Positions 47,503-58,651 of a DNA stretch of 64,000 bases are shown one piece after another. Each line of letters begins with the position of its first letter. The first letter of the stretch is position 1. Under the pieces are notes generated by a model. That model was not told where the DNA came from. It did not search any database and worked only from the letters and a program-made list of their open reading frames with translations. The DNA is from Saprospirales bacterium (lineage in GTDB: Bacteria; Bacteroidota; Bacteroidia; Chitinophagales; JADIYW01): assembly GCA_016711605.1 (NCBI GenBank), contig JADJSS010000044.1, forward strand, positions 264,588-328,587. The letters are read 5' to 3'. A program made the position numbers and the translations under genes.

Positions 47503-49537
47503 TATATTTTCTTGAGTACAATTTGTTCATCTAATTTTTTCAATAATAATGTATAAAATTCTCTCAAGGCATCGTATTCACTTGGAACAAAGATGGTTTT
47601 CTTAACTGCAAGTTTATAATTTAATTGAATTAAGTTTCCATTTTGAACGCTAAGTGTATAATTAAAAGATGCGTCGTTGTTGGGCAATTTGAGTGCAAAA
47701 TTCTCTGGTTTTTCTTCTACCTTATAACCATCTGGTAGTTTTAAATTTAAAATATAAGTTTCATCAAATGGAAAAGCAAAATCAACTGGATATTCGCGTT
47801 TTTTGGATTTAAACGGATTCTCTGTTGTTTTATCAATTAATTCTGGTATAATATAGATTAAATTATCATTTACCATTCCAGCATTATCTAACTCAAAATC
47901 GAATGATAATTTAACAGGCAACTGAATACTATCTGCATTTTGTATTGACTTAGAAATCAGTTTTAGGCCTGGATTTCTTTTAACCTTATCAGAATAATAT
48001 TCTTCAATATCATTTTTATCGGTTAATTCATTTCTTAATAAGTATGCAGCATAACTTTTTTTATTATAGCTTATCTTACCCGTTACTTTGCCAGTAGCGT
48101 CTAACTTTGCATCAATATAACAGATATCATTATAAGTTTGAGTTGAGGTGATATTTGCCCAATCCACTCTATTTTCGCGTAACAATAATCCATTTCCATT
48201 TAAACAACGTTTAGGCAATTCGCCAATATTTAAGTTTCTATCTGTAGCATCTAAAATAATTTTTGCCCGTTATGTTCTACCATCACAATTAGATAGTTAA
48301 AACCTGTGATATTTGGAAATTCTGGAAGAAATCCATTGTCTCGTGTGCTTAATAATACAATATCAGCTTTGATATTTGCATTTGTTAGCAATTTGTATAA
48401 GTTTAAATTAATTTCAGCAACATTGCCAATGCCATTTTTGTAAGCATCTTTAATTGTATAAGTTGAAAATATAGATCTATTATTGTCCCATTTCATTTTG
48501 TTTCTAATTGCATCATAACCAATTTTAATTTTATTAAGTGGGTATGATTCATCATTCATCTTTGCTAAAATATCATTTAAATATTCACTTGGTCTAGTAA
48601 TTTGCATTCCTAATTTGTCTTCTTGTAAAGTTCTTTTATACAACTTTGCCAAGTATTAGAAAAATATTTTGGGGTGAATTTGGATATTGAGTAGAATTAA
48701 TTCGTGGTTTATTTGAGAAATATAGTTATCTAAAGTAGAAACATAGGGTTCTTCTTCTATTGATGGAATATCTTTCATTATCCAAGTAACTTCATCTACA
48801 TTAAATTCAAATGTACCTGTTGTTGTATTATTTCCAATACTAGTTGAACCATTATACATCTCAGTGTTTTTAGTAATCATGTAATTAGCGGTTTCCTTTC
48901 TAGAATCACGTAATGGAGTTGGAAGTTGTAAATATCCTTTTACACTAGATCTATAACTAAATATTTCTGGCACACTTAATGTGAAGTGACTCACTTTTAC
49001 TGGAATATCATATTGAAACGTCCAAGTTGGTAATTCATAAATAAATGGTGATTTAAAAACATATTCATATTCTAAAATAGATCCAACTTTAACATTTGGT
49101 AATGCAAAATTGATACTATTATGTTTTTCGTCTATTTCTTTTTTAAAGATGGAACTTTTAGTCATTTCAGTTTCAACGAGTTTGTTGTTTATTAAATTCC
49201 AAGATGATGCTTTTATTTTTGAAATAGATTCTTCATCATTTTCATTTTTGTATAATACCAATTTAATGTTGGCTTTATCTAACGCTGAGTTGTCTAATAT
49301 CTTAATTCTAACTTTTCTAACCATTTCTATTTCAAAGCCAGATTTTGTGTCGTTGTAAATAAAACTAATATTACCATAATTATATAAGATAACAGCACCA
49401 GCTGTTGAATCTGCAATATATTTAATCAGCTTAATTTCTTCATCAGAAAATTTGCCCATTTTAAATCCATCGATATTTTTAGAAAAACTAATTGTTGTTG
49501 ATACAATTGCTAATACTATTATCAAAAAATATTTCAT
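47502..49537 (-). CDS. DUF3857/transglutaminase-like protein lacking the catalytic Cys, frameshifted
   Basis: A signal peptide (MKYFLIIVLAIVSTTISFS) precedes a DUF3857 domain (GAVILYNYGNISFIYND, VRKVRIKILDNSALDKANI, VKVGSILEYEYVFKSPFIY). The transglutaminase region follows (IKIGYDAIRNKMKWDNN, GIGNVAEINLNLYKLLTNANI, DIVLLSTRDNGFLPEFPN, NYLIVMVEHNGQ) and then a DUF3858-like C-terminal region. Where active enzymes have Gly-Asp-Cys this protein has Gly-Asn-Val, and the His position is also not His, so it is probably a non-catalytic binding protein. Breaks fall near 48655 and 48235. About 675 residues. It is translationally coupled to the active paralogue downstream. Confidence 0.75.
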
Positions 49538-49671
49538 GTTGTTTTTTAAGATATAAATTTAATGAAATTTGTACATATTAATATAATAGATCGAATTAAA
49601 ATTAATTATTTTATATACAAATGGAAACTTGTAAAGTTTTATTAAATTTGAAAATTATATTGATGTTTAAT

Positions 49672-51016
49672 TTATCTTCTTTTCAAACCAAAATTTTCTA
49701 ATTTTTCTTCTAATGTTTTTTTACTAATGCCAATATCATCTGCGGTTCGTGCGGTGTTCCAGTCGTTTTTATCTAATTTATTTTCAATAAAACTGCGTTC
49801 TACATAATCGTTTAGTTGTTGTAGATTAGCAAATTTATCGTAATCAATTCCTTTGTTTTCAGCTTTTGTACTTGGACCAGAATAATCAATTACATCTTGT
49901 TTAGTAATTTTTTTATCACTCATAATTACCAATCGTTCAACTACATTTCTAAGTTCACGAATGTTACCAGTCCAATTGCGAGCTTGTAAACTTTCTAAAG
50001 CATCGTTATCAATTTTTTTAACAGGAATTCCATAATCGCCACAAATTTCATTTAAAAAATGTTCTGTTAAAACAGGTATGTCATCTTTGCGTTGATTTAA
50101 AGATGGCACATGAATTAATATTACACTTAAGCGATGGTATAAATCCATCCGAAAACGATTTTCTTCTACTTCTTTTAGTAAATCTTTGTTGGTTGCAGCC
50201 ACAACACGCACATCCACTTTTTCTTCTTTGTCGCCACCAACTTTGGTAATTTTATTTTCTTGCAATGCACGTAATACTTTTGCTTGTGCCGGCAAGCTCA
50301 TATCTCCAATTTCATCTAAAAAAAGCGTACCACCATTAGCTTGTTCAAATTTTCCAATGCGTTGTTTTATGGCTGATGTAAACGCTCCTTTTTCGTGACC
50401 GAATAATTCGCTTTCAATTAATTCACTTGGAATTGCCGCGCAGTTTACTTCAATTAAAGGTCCGTTGCTTCTGTTTGCTTTGTTCAACCAACGTGCTACT
50501 AATTCTTTACCAGATCCATTATCGCCTGTAATTAAAACGCGTGCTTCGGTTGGTGCTACTTTTGCAATGGTTTCTTTTATTTTTAAGATAGGATTAGAAT
50601 CACCTACTATATCTTTCGATTTTGCAATTTTCTTTTTTAGAATTTTTGTTTCGGTTACTAAAGAAACTTTGTCCATTGCATTACGCACTGTTATTAGTAA
50701 ACGATTTAAATCTGGTGGTTTTGGAATATAATCGAATGCCTTTTTTACTGCATCTACGGCTGTTTCTATATTTCCATGTCCTGATAAAACAATAATGGTG
50801 TATCGATACCTTTTTGTTGCATTTCCGTTAATACTTCAATGCCATCTTTTGGGCATTTTTAATATCCAGAATAATAACATCATAATTGTTTTTTTCAATT
50901 TTATCTAAACCAATTTCTCCATCTTCAGCTTCATCAATTGTATATTTTCATACTCTAAAATTTCTTTAGTGTTCTTCTTATTGCTTTTTCATCATCAACA
51001 ATTAAAATTTTGGCAT
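49672..51016 (-). CDS. NtrC-family sigma-54-dependent response regulator, receiver domain frameshifted
   Basis: The N-terminal receiver domain is spread over frames: KILIVDDEKAI, DVIILDI then MP, GIEVLTEMQQKGIDTP, VLSGHGNIETAVDAVKKAF and DYIPKPPDLNRLL, with Asp of ILDI as phosphoacceptor. The central AAA+ domain is intact: Walker A GDNGSGKE, HEKGAFTSAIKQRIGKFEQA (a GAFTSA version of the GAFTGA sigma-54 loop), LFLDEIGDMS and the sensor-II region ELRNVVERLV. A Fis-like helix-turn-helix closes the protein (WNTARTADDIGISKKTLEEKL). Its kinase is not in the window. Breaks lie near 50985, 50950, 50865 and 50795. Confidence 0.9.
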
Positions 51017-51203
51017 ACAATAATATTAAGTTTAAGTAATAAGTGTTTAATAACAAAATTTGTACCACAAGCTAATAAAAAAATGCAATTCATTATAACG
51101 ATGGCATAATCAATATTGTGCAATTAGTATTGTGCTTGAAGTAATAGATGGAAAATTTCAAAATTAAACCTATAAAAAAATAACACAAATCGCATTTATA
51201 AAT

Positions 51204-51233
51204 AAAAAAAGCCACCACAATTGTGATGGCTTT
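51204..51233 (-). terminator. Intrinsic terminator after the PDZ/T9SS gene
   Basis: On the minus strand AGCCATCACAA and TTGTGGTGGCT form an 11-bp stem with one U-G wobble and almost no loop, so the inner base pairs probably open. It is followed by seven T residues. It lies 18 bases after the stop of the gene ending at 51251. Confidence 0.65.
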
Positions 51234-51250
51234 AATAATGATTTAATTTT

Positions 51251-52178
51251 TTATTGTAAGATGATTTTTTTGCTAGTTAACTTATCACCAATTTTTAATT
51301 GTATGATATAAGCGCCACGTGCTTCTGATTCTAAATTATACGATTTAGAAAATTCACCAGAAAAATTTTGTACTACTTCTTGTTGCACCATTCTTCCTGT
51401 AATATCCATAATTAATAATTGTGGTGTTCCTGATTCTTTTGAAGAAAAATCGACAGTAATTCTACCAGATGTTGGATTTGGCGAAACTGTAAAACGCTCT
51501 GGAATTAAGACAGTTGATGTAATCGGTTTTTTAATTTCAACAACATCTGGTGTTATTTTTGGATAAGTATATTGCTTAATCGGACAATCACAACCACATT
51601 TTTCTCTTTCTTTTTTCAAACTTTTAATTGCTTGAAATTTATCTTCAATTCCAGGAAATTGAGGAACTACAGATGCAATAGAATTATTTTCAACCTTAAT
51701 TGTTTCGGTAGTTTTACCAGTTTCATCTGTTTTTGCAATAGCAATTAAAGAATTATCTGATTTTAAAATCAACTCTAATTTATCTGTAGGAAAATACCAA
51801 TGTTCGCCATCTGTTTTTATGTTTTTTTGTAATTGATATGTAATTAATTCTGGCTTTTTGCCTAAGATAACTTTTGCAGAATTTAATTTTCCATTTCGCA
51901 AATAGGTAAGCGTTACTTCATTTCCTAAATCATAAGATGCAATTTGAGCAACTAATTCTGCCTTATTTTTTTACAATATTGTTTACCGTTGTAATAACAT
52001 CATTTTCTAATAGGCCAAATTTTTGTGCTGCTCCATTTTCAATAGAATTCGTAATAGAAACACCTGTAACACCATCTTTATTATAATCATTAATTACAAC
52101 ACCTAAAAAGCCAGTGTTTTTGCAAAAAAGTGGTAACAAATAAAATGCAATTAAGTTAAGTAGTAAAAATCTTTTCAT
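51251..52178 (-). CDS. Secreted PDZ-domain protein with T9SS sorting domain, paralogue 1, one frameshift
   Basis: A signal peptide (MKRFLLLNLIAFYLLPLFC) is followed by a PDZ-like domain (FLGVVINDYNKDGVTGVSIT, NGAAQKFGLLENDVITTVNN). A middle region includes a small cysteine cluster (EKCGCDCP). The C-terminal type IX sorting domain reads FTVSPNPTSGRITVDFSS, LLIMDITGRMVQQE, GAYIIQLKIGDKLTSKKIIL. It should be exported through the outer membrane by type IX secretion. The break lies near 51960 in a T run, inside the PDZ domain. A close paralogue lies upstream. Confidence 0.82.
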
Positions 52179-52201
52179 GAATGTTAGTTTATTATTTGTG
52201 T

Positions 52202-52209
52202 CAAATATA
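52202..52209 (-). promoter_or_regulatory. Bacteroidota -7 promoter element for PDZ/T9SS paralogue 1
   Basis: On the minus strand TATATTTG matches TAnnTTTG exactly, 24 bases upstream of the ATG at 52178. Confidence 0.55.
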
Positions 52210-52271
52210 GATGAATATTTTTAGAGTTGTACTTTAATTTTAGTTAAAACTATGCAAAAACGTATTCCATT

Positions 52272-53197
52272 TTATTGAAGAATCATTTTCTTGCTAGTCA
52301 ATTTATCGCAATTTTTAATTGAATCAAATACGCACCTTTCGCTTCGTTTGATAAATCGTATTGTTTAATAAATTCGCCATGGAAATTTTGAAACAATGTC
52401 TGTTTGTACTATTCTGCCTGCAATATCAAAAATTAATAGTTGTGGTGTACCTTTTTTCATTGCTCGAAAATTTGATATTAAATTGACCATTATTTGGATT
52501 TGGATATACAGAAAACAATTCAGGTATTAATTCCACTTTTGCAGCAGGAATTTCTTCTTTTTTCTCGTCTTTAAATTCTTTAATATATATTATGTCATTG
52601 ATTTTGCAATTTCTTTTTGCTTGATCTTCTTTAATACGTTTTATACAAAAAACTTTATCATCAATATCAATAAAATATTGTGGAACTTCTTCTTGTTTAT
52701 ACGGATAAGCAACTATCCATTCATCTTTAATACCATTTTCGTTAACTTTAGAAATAGAAATTGGTATATTTTCTTCAGTTAATAGAACTTCTGTTTTATC
52801 ATCAGTAAAATTCCAATGTTCGCCATCAGATTTTACATTTTTATATACATTGTATGTTTTTTTTGTGCCTTTATATCCTAAAAAATATTTTTGTAGTTTT
52901 TACAATGCCATTTCTGTTGAAGGTAATCTGTACTTCGTCGCCCCAATTTTTGTTTTTTAAATAATCAACTAAATCTGATTTTTTAACTATTGGAAAATTA
53001 TTGATAGATGTAACAATATCATTATCTAATAAACCATATTGTTTCGCAGCACCATCGTCCATTACATTTATAATCAATGCACCATTAAATTGTTTTCCTA
53101 TATAATCATTTACTACAACACCTAAATAACCTTGGTCGGTTGCTTTAAGTGTAATTATAGAACATAAGCATAAAAATGAGAGTAAAAATTTGCGCAT
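52272..53197 (-). CDS. Secreted PDZ-domain protein with T9SS sorting domain, paralogue 2, frameshifted
   Basis: A signal peptide (MRKFLLSFLCLCSIITLKA) precedes an intact PDZ domain (YLGVVVNDYIGKQFNGALII, DDGAAKQYGLLDNDIVTSIN, DEVQITFNRNG). The middle region continues in other frames (YKNVKSDGEHWNFTDDKTEV). The sorting domain is recognisable as FSVYPNPNNGQFNIKFSS and the last residues DKLTSKKMILQ. Breaks lie near 52888, 52590, 52460, 52395 and 52310. The two paralogues differ through most of their length but keep the same domain plan, so the duplication is not recent. Confidence 0.75.
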
Positions 53198-53222
53198 GAT
53201 ATTTGCATTTATGATTGTATAG

Positions 53223-53230
53223 CAAATTTA
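53223..53230 (-). promoter_or_regulatory. Bacteroidota -7 promoter element for PDZ/T9SS paralogue 2
   Basis: On the minus strand TAAATTTG matches TAnnTTTG exactly, 26 bases upstream of the ATG at 53197. Confidence 0.5.
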
Positions 53231-53377
53231 GTGCAAACTTTTGATTTATTAGTGAACTATTTTAAAATTTTATGGAAAAAATAGCATCTCTATTTTTTTA
53301 CTTAAGAAATGTAAATAATTTACTTTTCTCATTATAAAAAATTATTTTAACCATTAAAAAAGTAACTATAAATTGGT

Positions 53378-53980
53378 ATGAATATTATTAAACCTATTTT
53401 ATTCATTTTTTTATAATCCTTTCAAATATTATTTCTTTGAAAATGATTGGAAGTTGGAAAAAATAAGAATGGTATTAAGGTTTGGACTCATAAACCAGAA
53501 AATTCTACTTTAAAGAATTTAAAAGTAATGTTGTTGTAAATGCTGAGATTGAAAAAGTTGTAGCATATTTTAAAAACTATAAACAGTACGATAATTGGAT
53601 GTATAAATTAGAAAAGGGACAACTAAACAATTGAAAAAATATCTGAAAATGAATTTTATATTTTAACAATAATGAGTGCTCCTTTTATAAAGAACAGAGA
53701 TATTGTAACAAAATATACAATTCTACCAGCTGATGAAAAAGGTGTTATAATTTTAAAAGTAGATAATGCGTTTGATTTTATACCAGAAGATGAAAAGTGT
53801 GTTCGTATTAAAAAAATAAATGCTATTTGGAAATTTACACCAATATCAAATAGTAAAACAGAAATCTATCATCAAGCATTAACCGATCCAGGTGGCAGCA
53901 TACCAAAAGCGTTTGTAAATATGGCAATTGCTGATGCGCCTTTTTCCATGTTAACTAAATTAAAAGAACTTTTTAAATAA
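53378..53980 (+). CDS. Exported START-like (SRPBCC) protein, copy 1, frameshifted
   Basis: A hydrophobic leader from ATG 53378 (MNIIKPILFIF) breaks near 53410. NKNGIKVWTHKPENS, NVVVNAEIEKVVAYFKNYKQYDNWM and, after a break near 53625, EFYILTIMSAPFIKNRDIVTKY, FIPEDEKCVRIKKINAIWKF and TEIYHQALTDPGGSIPKAFV follow. This is the bacterial START-domain pattern, a lipid-binding helix-grip fold. The second copy follows after six bases, so the pair arose by tandem duplication. Confidence 0.72.
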
Positions 53981-53986
53981 ATTTTT

Positions 53987-54588
53987 ATGCAAAAAATATC
54001 TTATTTTATTTAATCTTATTTTGTTGTTCGATGCAACTTACTGCACAAGAAAAATGGAAATTAGAAAAAGACAAAGATGGTATTAAAGTTTGGACACGAA
54101 AAATTGAAAACACCAAACTGAAAGAATCAAAAGTTACAGGTATTGTAAATGCAAATATTGAAAAGGTAATTGACTTATTACGAGATTATAAAAACCATGA
54201 AAAAATATCGTACAAAGTAGATATTGGAAGTGGTAAATTAGTAAAAAAAGTGAGTGATAATGAATTTTATACTTACATCACAGCATCTGCACCGTTAATA
54301 AAAAGAAGAGATTTAATTACGCATTTTACTATAAAACCAGACGCTTCTGGTGCTTATTATATTGTTGCAGAAGCAGCTCCTAAGTTAATGCCTGAAAATG
54401 AGAACAATGTTAGAATACATAAAATGAAAGCTACTTGGAAAATATCACCAATTAGCGAAAATAAAACAGAAATAATTGAACAAGCATTTACCGACCCAGC
54501 TGGCACCATTCCTGATTTGTTAGTGAATATTAGTTCGGTAGATGCACCATTTTACATGATGACAAAAATGAGAGAATTAGTTAAATAA
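53987..54588 (+). CDS. Exported START-like (SRPBCC) protein, copy 2, one frameshift
   Basis: The ATG at 53987 plus one missing base gives a signal peptide (ILFYLILFCCSMQLTAQ). The ~185-residue domain is then intact: EKDKDGIKVWTRKIENTKLK, IVNANIEKVIDLLRDYKNHE, ITASAPLIKRRDLITHFTI, MPENENNVRIHKMKATWKI and IIEQAFTDPAGTIPDLLVN. It is a close relative of copy 1. START-like proteins bind lipids or other hydrophobic ligands; the ligand is unknown. The 3' end overlaps the convergent aroA stop by 8 bases. Confidence 0.8.
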
Positions 54589-55889
54589 CATTCACCTCAA
54601 ATCCCAACTTTTTCAAATCACTCCAAAACATCGGATACGATTTGGATACTACATTTGGCTCTTCTATAATTAGTACATCAAGTGTTAAACAAAGTGGTGC
54701 AAATGCCATTGCCATTCTGTGATCATCGTAAGTAACTACTGACGATTGACGATGTTCTACAGACGATGGTTGATGGTCGATAGTCGATGGACGATGGACA
54801 ATGGAATGTCGACTGTAGACTGTCGACAATTGACCTATTTCCAACTTCCAATTGTTCGAATCTATTTCTGTCAATGAAGCTAAACCTAATTTTTGCAATT
54901 CTGTATCCATTGCAGCAATTCTATCAGTTTCCTTTATTCGCAATGTTTGTAAACCAGCGCATTGCATTTCTATTTTTTTTGCTGCAGCAAAAGCCAATAC
55001 GGTTTGTGCAATATCTGGACAATTAATAAAATCAAAATTAAATGAGTCAAATGCTGGATTGCTAATTTTTTCTATAACAATTGCATTTTCATTCCAAGTA
55101 GTTTTTACACCAAAACTTTGAGCAATTGTAGCAATTACTGAATCGCCCTGCAATTGCTGACTGGTTAATCCTTTTAATTCTATTTTAGATTGCTTGGCTA
55201 AAATCGACATTGAATAAAAATAAGTAGCTGCACTCCAATCTGCTTCAACGTAGTATTTTTGGGTTGATATTGTCCATTTTCTACTTTAATTATTCTATCT
55301 ATAAAGCTTGTTTTTACACCAAAATATTCCATTATACTTAATGTCATTTTGATATATGGAACAGAAACTATGTTTCCGATTAATTCTAATTCTAATCCGC
55401 TTTCTAAAGTAGGTGCTATTAGTAAAAGTGCCGTTATATATTGCGATGATGTATCAGCTGGCAATGCAAATTTTCCACCTTTTAATTTTTTTTTCCTTTT
55501 ATGCGTAATGGTGGAAATCCTTCTTTATTTACATAAGAAACATCTGCACCTAATTGTTGTAAGGCGTCTACTAATATTTTTATAGGCCTTTGCTGCATAC
55601 GTTCGCTGCCAGTTAATACAACTTCCCTACCAGCTTGTGTAGCTAAAAATGCTGTTAAAAAACGGAATGTGGTACCACCAGCACCTGCATCTAAACAACC
55701 ATCCTTAGATAGCAACAATTGTTGCATAAATAATGTATCATCAGCATTTGAAAGGTTATCAATCTCTATTAAATGATTAGATAATGCATTAATGATTAGC
55801 ACACGATTGCTAATACTTTTAGAACCATTTAATTGAATAGTACCGTTTACAGATTGACGAAGTGGCGATTTAATTAATAGTTTTTCCAA
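54581..55889 (-). CDS. aroA: 3-phosphoshikimate 1-carboxyvinyltransferase (EPSP synthase), frameshifted
   Basis: This shikimate-pathway enzyme makes EPSP from shikimate-3-phosphate and PEP. Landmarks in order: LNGSKSISNRVLIINAL, NADDTLFMQQLL, DAGAGGTTFRFLTAFLA, LTGSERMQQRPI, ALPADTSSQYITALLL, YVEADWSAATYFYS (read across frames), RIKETDRIAAMDTELQKLG and TYDDHRMAMAFAPLCL. Breaks occur near 55485 and 55250. An insertion of ~31 residues made of repeat DNA lies just before TYDDHRMAM. The start at 55889 gives MEKLLIKSPL, a plausible N terminus. Confidence 0.93.
54733..54832. repeat. In-frame low-complexity repeat inside aroA
   Basis: About 100 bases of iterated words (gacgattgacgat, gatggtcgatagtcgatgg, gtcgactgtagactgtcgac) are read on the minus strand as LSTVYSRHSIVHRPSTID and QPSSVEHRQSS. 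No stop codon arises. The same words make up the intergenic gap at 44636-44697. Confidence 0.75.
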
Positions 55890-55915
55890 GAAATTTAAAT
55901 TAACAAGTTGAATAA

Positions 55916-56127
55916 TTATTTAAATTTTTCTTTGTTTTTCATCCAAATAAGTGCCACTGCACCTAATGTAACAAATGGAAATGCTAGTAAATAAAGTATT
56001 CCTGTATTCAAACTTTTGGCGTATTCAGAATGTGATGCCGCAGCTTTACACATCGGACATTGAGCAAATGTATCTGAGGCAACTACAATAAATAGTATTA
56101 CAAATAGTAAAGTAATTATTTTTTCAT
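55916..56127 (-). CDS. Small exported CPMC-motif membrane protein, one frameshift
   Basis: Adding one A in the run after ATG AAA gives a ~70-residue protein. It has a signal peptide (IITLLFVILFIVVASDTFAQ), then CPMCKAAASHSEYAKSLNTG with a CxxC motif, a membrane helix ILYLLAFPFVTLGAVALIW and a short basic tail. I recall similar small CPMC proteins next to cytochrome oxidase loci in Bacteroidota. The CxxC suggests copper or thiol handling during oxidase assembly, but that is inference. It closes the respiratory operon. Confidence 0.6.
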
Positions 56128-56234
56128 CGTACTATAAAGATACATCGAATTCTTTAAATGAGATTGGAATTAATTGTTAAGTAATATTTACTTGTAAACG
56201 CTTATTCTTTTATGAATGCAGAAAATATTTATAC

Positions 56235-56770
56235 TCAATAATACGATGCCATAAAAACATAAACTAGCACACCAGAAATGGCAACGTATAACCACATTGG
56301 AAATGTGTATTTTGCCCATTTTTTATGTTGTATAAAATTAGATTGAAAAGCAAATGAGAATGTTTTTAATACTAATGGCAACACAATAGCTGAAAGAATA
56401 ATATGTGTGTTTAAAATAAAAAGATAAATCACTCTAATAATTCCCAGTACCTACATTACGTAGAATGTTCTGCTTTTAAGGTGTGATAAATAATATATGA
56501 TGTTAGAAAAATACAAGATAAAATAAGTGCAGCAACATAAAAACCGATGTGTATTTTTATTTTTTTGTTTGATAAATAAAAATCCAAGTAACAAACAAAT
56601 GGTAGTTCCTGTATTTATACATGCATTAAATTTTGGAAAAAATTAAGATTTATGCCATGTGTAATTTCGTGGTGAAATTTTAGCATCGCAATTACTAAAC
56701 TTGGCACTAAAATAGAAATCAATGCAATTACAATAATTGTTTTATTAGATGTGGTGGTAAGAAAAGACAT
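56235..56770 (-). CDS. DUF420 membrane protein, frameshifted
   Basis: Reassembled, the ~178-residue protein has five membrane segments in the DUF420 pattern: IIVIALISILVPSLVIAML, then FPKFNACINTGTTICLLLGFLFI (the PxxNA motif), HRFLCCCTYFILYF, IYLFILNTHIILSAIVLPLVL and the C-terminal WAKYTFPMWLYVAISGVLVY. DUF420 proteins (CtaM-like) are assembly factors for heme-copper oxidases. The break points are near 56635, 56570 and 56450. It follows SCO in the oxidase operon, which supports this role. Confidence 0.78.
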
Positions 56771-56772
56771 GA

Positions 56773-57484
56773 TTAATTTGTTTTAGCATTTGATTTCATC
56801 GGAATTGCATAACTCGCCAATAATACTTTTACTGCATCTTTTAGTTGTTTTACTTTTAGTGAGTCAGTCCCTTTATAATATCCACGAATCATTCCTTCTT
56901 TATCAATTAATACCAATTTATCATCATGTATAAAATCAGTTGGACCTCCATCGCCTTGAGTAGCTGTAATAAAATAGCCATTGCGTGCCATTTTATAAAT
57001 CTCTTTTTATCGCCAGTTAATAAAAACCAGTTTTTGAGCTAACATTATTATTTGCATATTGAAATAATTGTTTTACGCTATCATTTTCAGGATCAACAGT
57101 ATGTGATAGTAATTGAACATCTGGTTCATCATTAAATTCGTCTTGGAGTAATTTCATGTTTCGATGCATATCCAAACAAATGCTCTGACAAGTTGTAAAA
57201 AAGAAATCTACAATTAAAATCCTACCTCTTACTTTATCTTTTGTAATGGTATCGCCTAATTGATTTACAAAGGAAAAATCTGGAATCTGAAAATAAGCGG
57301 TATCTATAAATTTTTTACCTTTTGCATTCTCATTTTCAAAAGCATTTTTGGGACCATAAATTGGCAATACATTTTTTGTATCTAATTTAGGTGCATCTTT
57401 ATGCAACTTCATAAATACTATTAAAAAAGTACAGGAATTGCAAAAATAAAAAGAAAGAAAATAGGAAAGATTTTTTACTAGCAT
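56773..57484 (-). CDS. SCO1/SenC-family copper chaperone, frameshifted
   Basis: The protein has an N-terminal hydrophobic segment and a thioredoxin-like fold: YFQIPDFSFVNQLGDTITKD, RILIVDFFFTTCQSICLDM with the copper-binding CxxxC, NMKLLQDEF, LLSHTVDPENDSV. After a break near 57015 come the distal His in PTDFIHDDKLVLIDKEG and the C-terminal helix. It should deliver copper to the CuA site of CoxB. The break lies in the TGDKKR region. About 235 residues. It lies between subunit IV and DUF420. Confidence 0.88.
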
Positions 57485-57507
57485 TCATTGCTGTAATTTA
57501 CAACGAA

Positions 57508-57839
57508 TTATTTGATTAAATAAAGCAATTTGTGTAAATAGTTACCTTCTACACCAAATGCAATAATTGCCCAAACTAAAAATGCCAATGGCAACCCTAT
57601 TGAAAGCATGAAAACACGTTTTTCATATTTTAAGTGCATAAACTCTCCAATGATATAAGCGGCCTTAGCTAAACTAAACACTACATAGATAGAGTTTAAT
57701 AATAATTTTGGCCATTTATTTCCAAAATTAAAGCAATTGCAACTTCTATAATTGTAACAGCAGATAAAATTACTGTTACACGCCAAACATTGCCAACTTG
57801 CTTTTTATATTCTTCTTCTGATACATGATGATCTGACAT
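57508..57839 (-). CDS. Cytochrome c oxidase subunit IV (caa3 type), one frameshift
   Basis: The reassembled protein starts MSDHHVSEEEYKKQVGNVW and has three membrane helices: VTVILSAVTIIEVAIAL, the FSLAKAAYIIGEFMHLKYE segment that marks this family, and IGLPLAFLVWAIIAFG. One indel lies near 57718. About 110 residues. It is an accessory subunit of a heme-copper oxidase; its position after two subunit III genes is normal. Confidence 0.83.
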
Positions 57840-57874
57840 AAGATAATATATTTATATTTTTAAAAAATTATTAG

Positions 57875-58633
57875 TTACATTAAATAGAATGCTAAGAATA
57901 CGAACACCCAAACTAAATCTACAAAGTGCCAGTATAATCCAAGCTTTTCAATCATTTCATAATGGTCTCTTCTTTCAAAAACACCTGCAGCATTTGCAAA
58001 GAAGCCCCAAATATTTAAACATACACCTGTAAAAACGTGGAAACCGTGAAAACCAGTGATACCAAAAAACAAAGCACCAAAAGCAACTGGACCAGGAGAA
58101 AACAACGGCTTTCCTTGCTCGTGAATATTCCACAACGTGTAACACCTTTGCTCCTTCATGGAAAACATTGTAAAATGGGCGCATGCCTTCGGCAATTAAA
58201 TGTTGCCATTCCCAAGCTTGGCAACCCAAGAATGCAGCTCCACCAATAATTCCCCAAATCATCCAAAACATTACCCCTTTTTTATTCATTCTGTGGCCTT
58301 CTTGTACTGCACGCACTACAAAAACGGAACTCATAATAAGAATAAATGTCATGATTGAAACGAAACCCATTGGTATTTTATGATGACCCATAAACGGCAT
58401 AGCATTAAATACATCATTCGGGTTTGGCCACCATTTATGTCCTAATCTTAAAGATGCATAAGCAATTAAGAAAGCCGAAAACGTAAAAGCATCAGACAAA
58501 GAAAATACCACATCATGGTTTTACCATAACTGATATTCATAGGTGATTTTTCACCGCCTTCACCATTATCAGACATTGGTAATTGATGTTCATCTATATG
58601 ATGTTTTTCATTTACTTCTAAAACATGTGCCAT
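57875..58633 (-). CDS. Cytochrome c oxidase subunit III, second copy, frameshifted
   Basis: The ATG at 58633 starts a polar N-terminal tail (MAHVLEVNEKHHIDEHQLPM). Seven membrane helices include FSAFLIAYASLRLGHKWWP, the QAWEWQHLIAEG segment, GALFFGITGFHGFHVFTGV with the conserved HGFHV, and the C-terminal LGLYWHFVDLVWVFVF. Breaks lie near 58510 and 58135. About 252 residues. It follows a shorter subunit III copy by 18 bases; two subunit III genes in a row are typical in Bacteroidota. Confidence 0.9.
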
Positions 58634-58651
58634 TATATAAACTTTATACGA

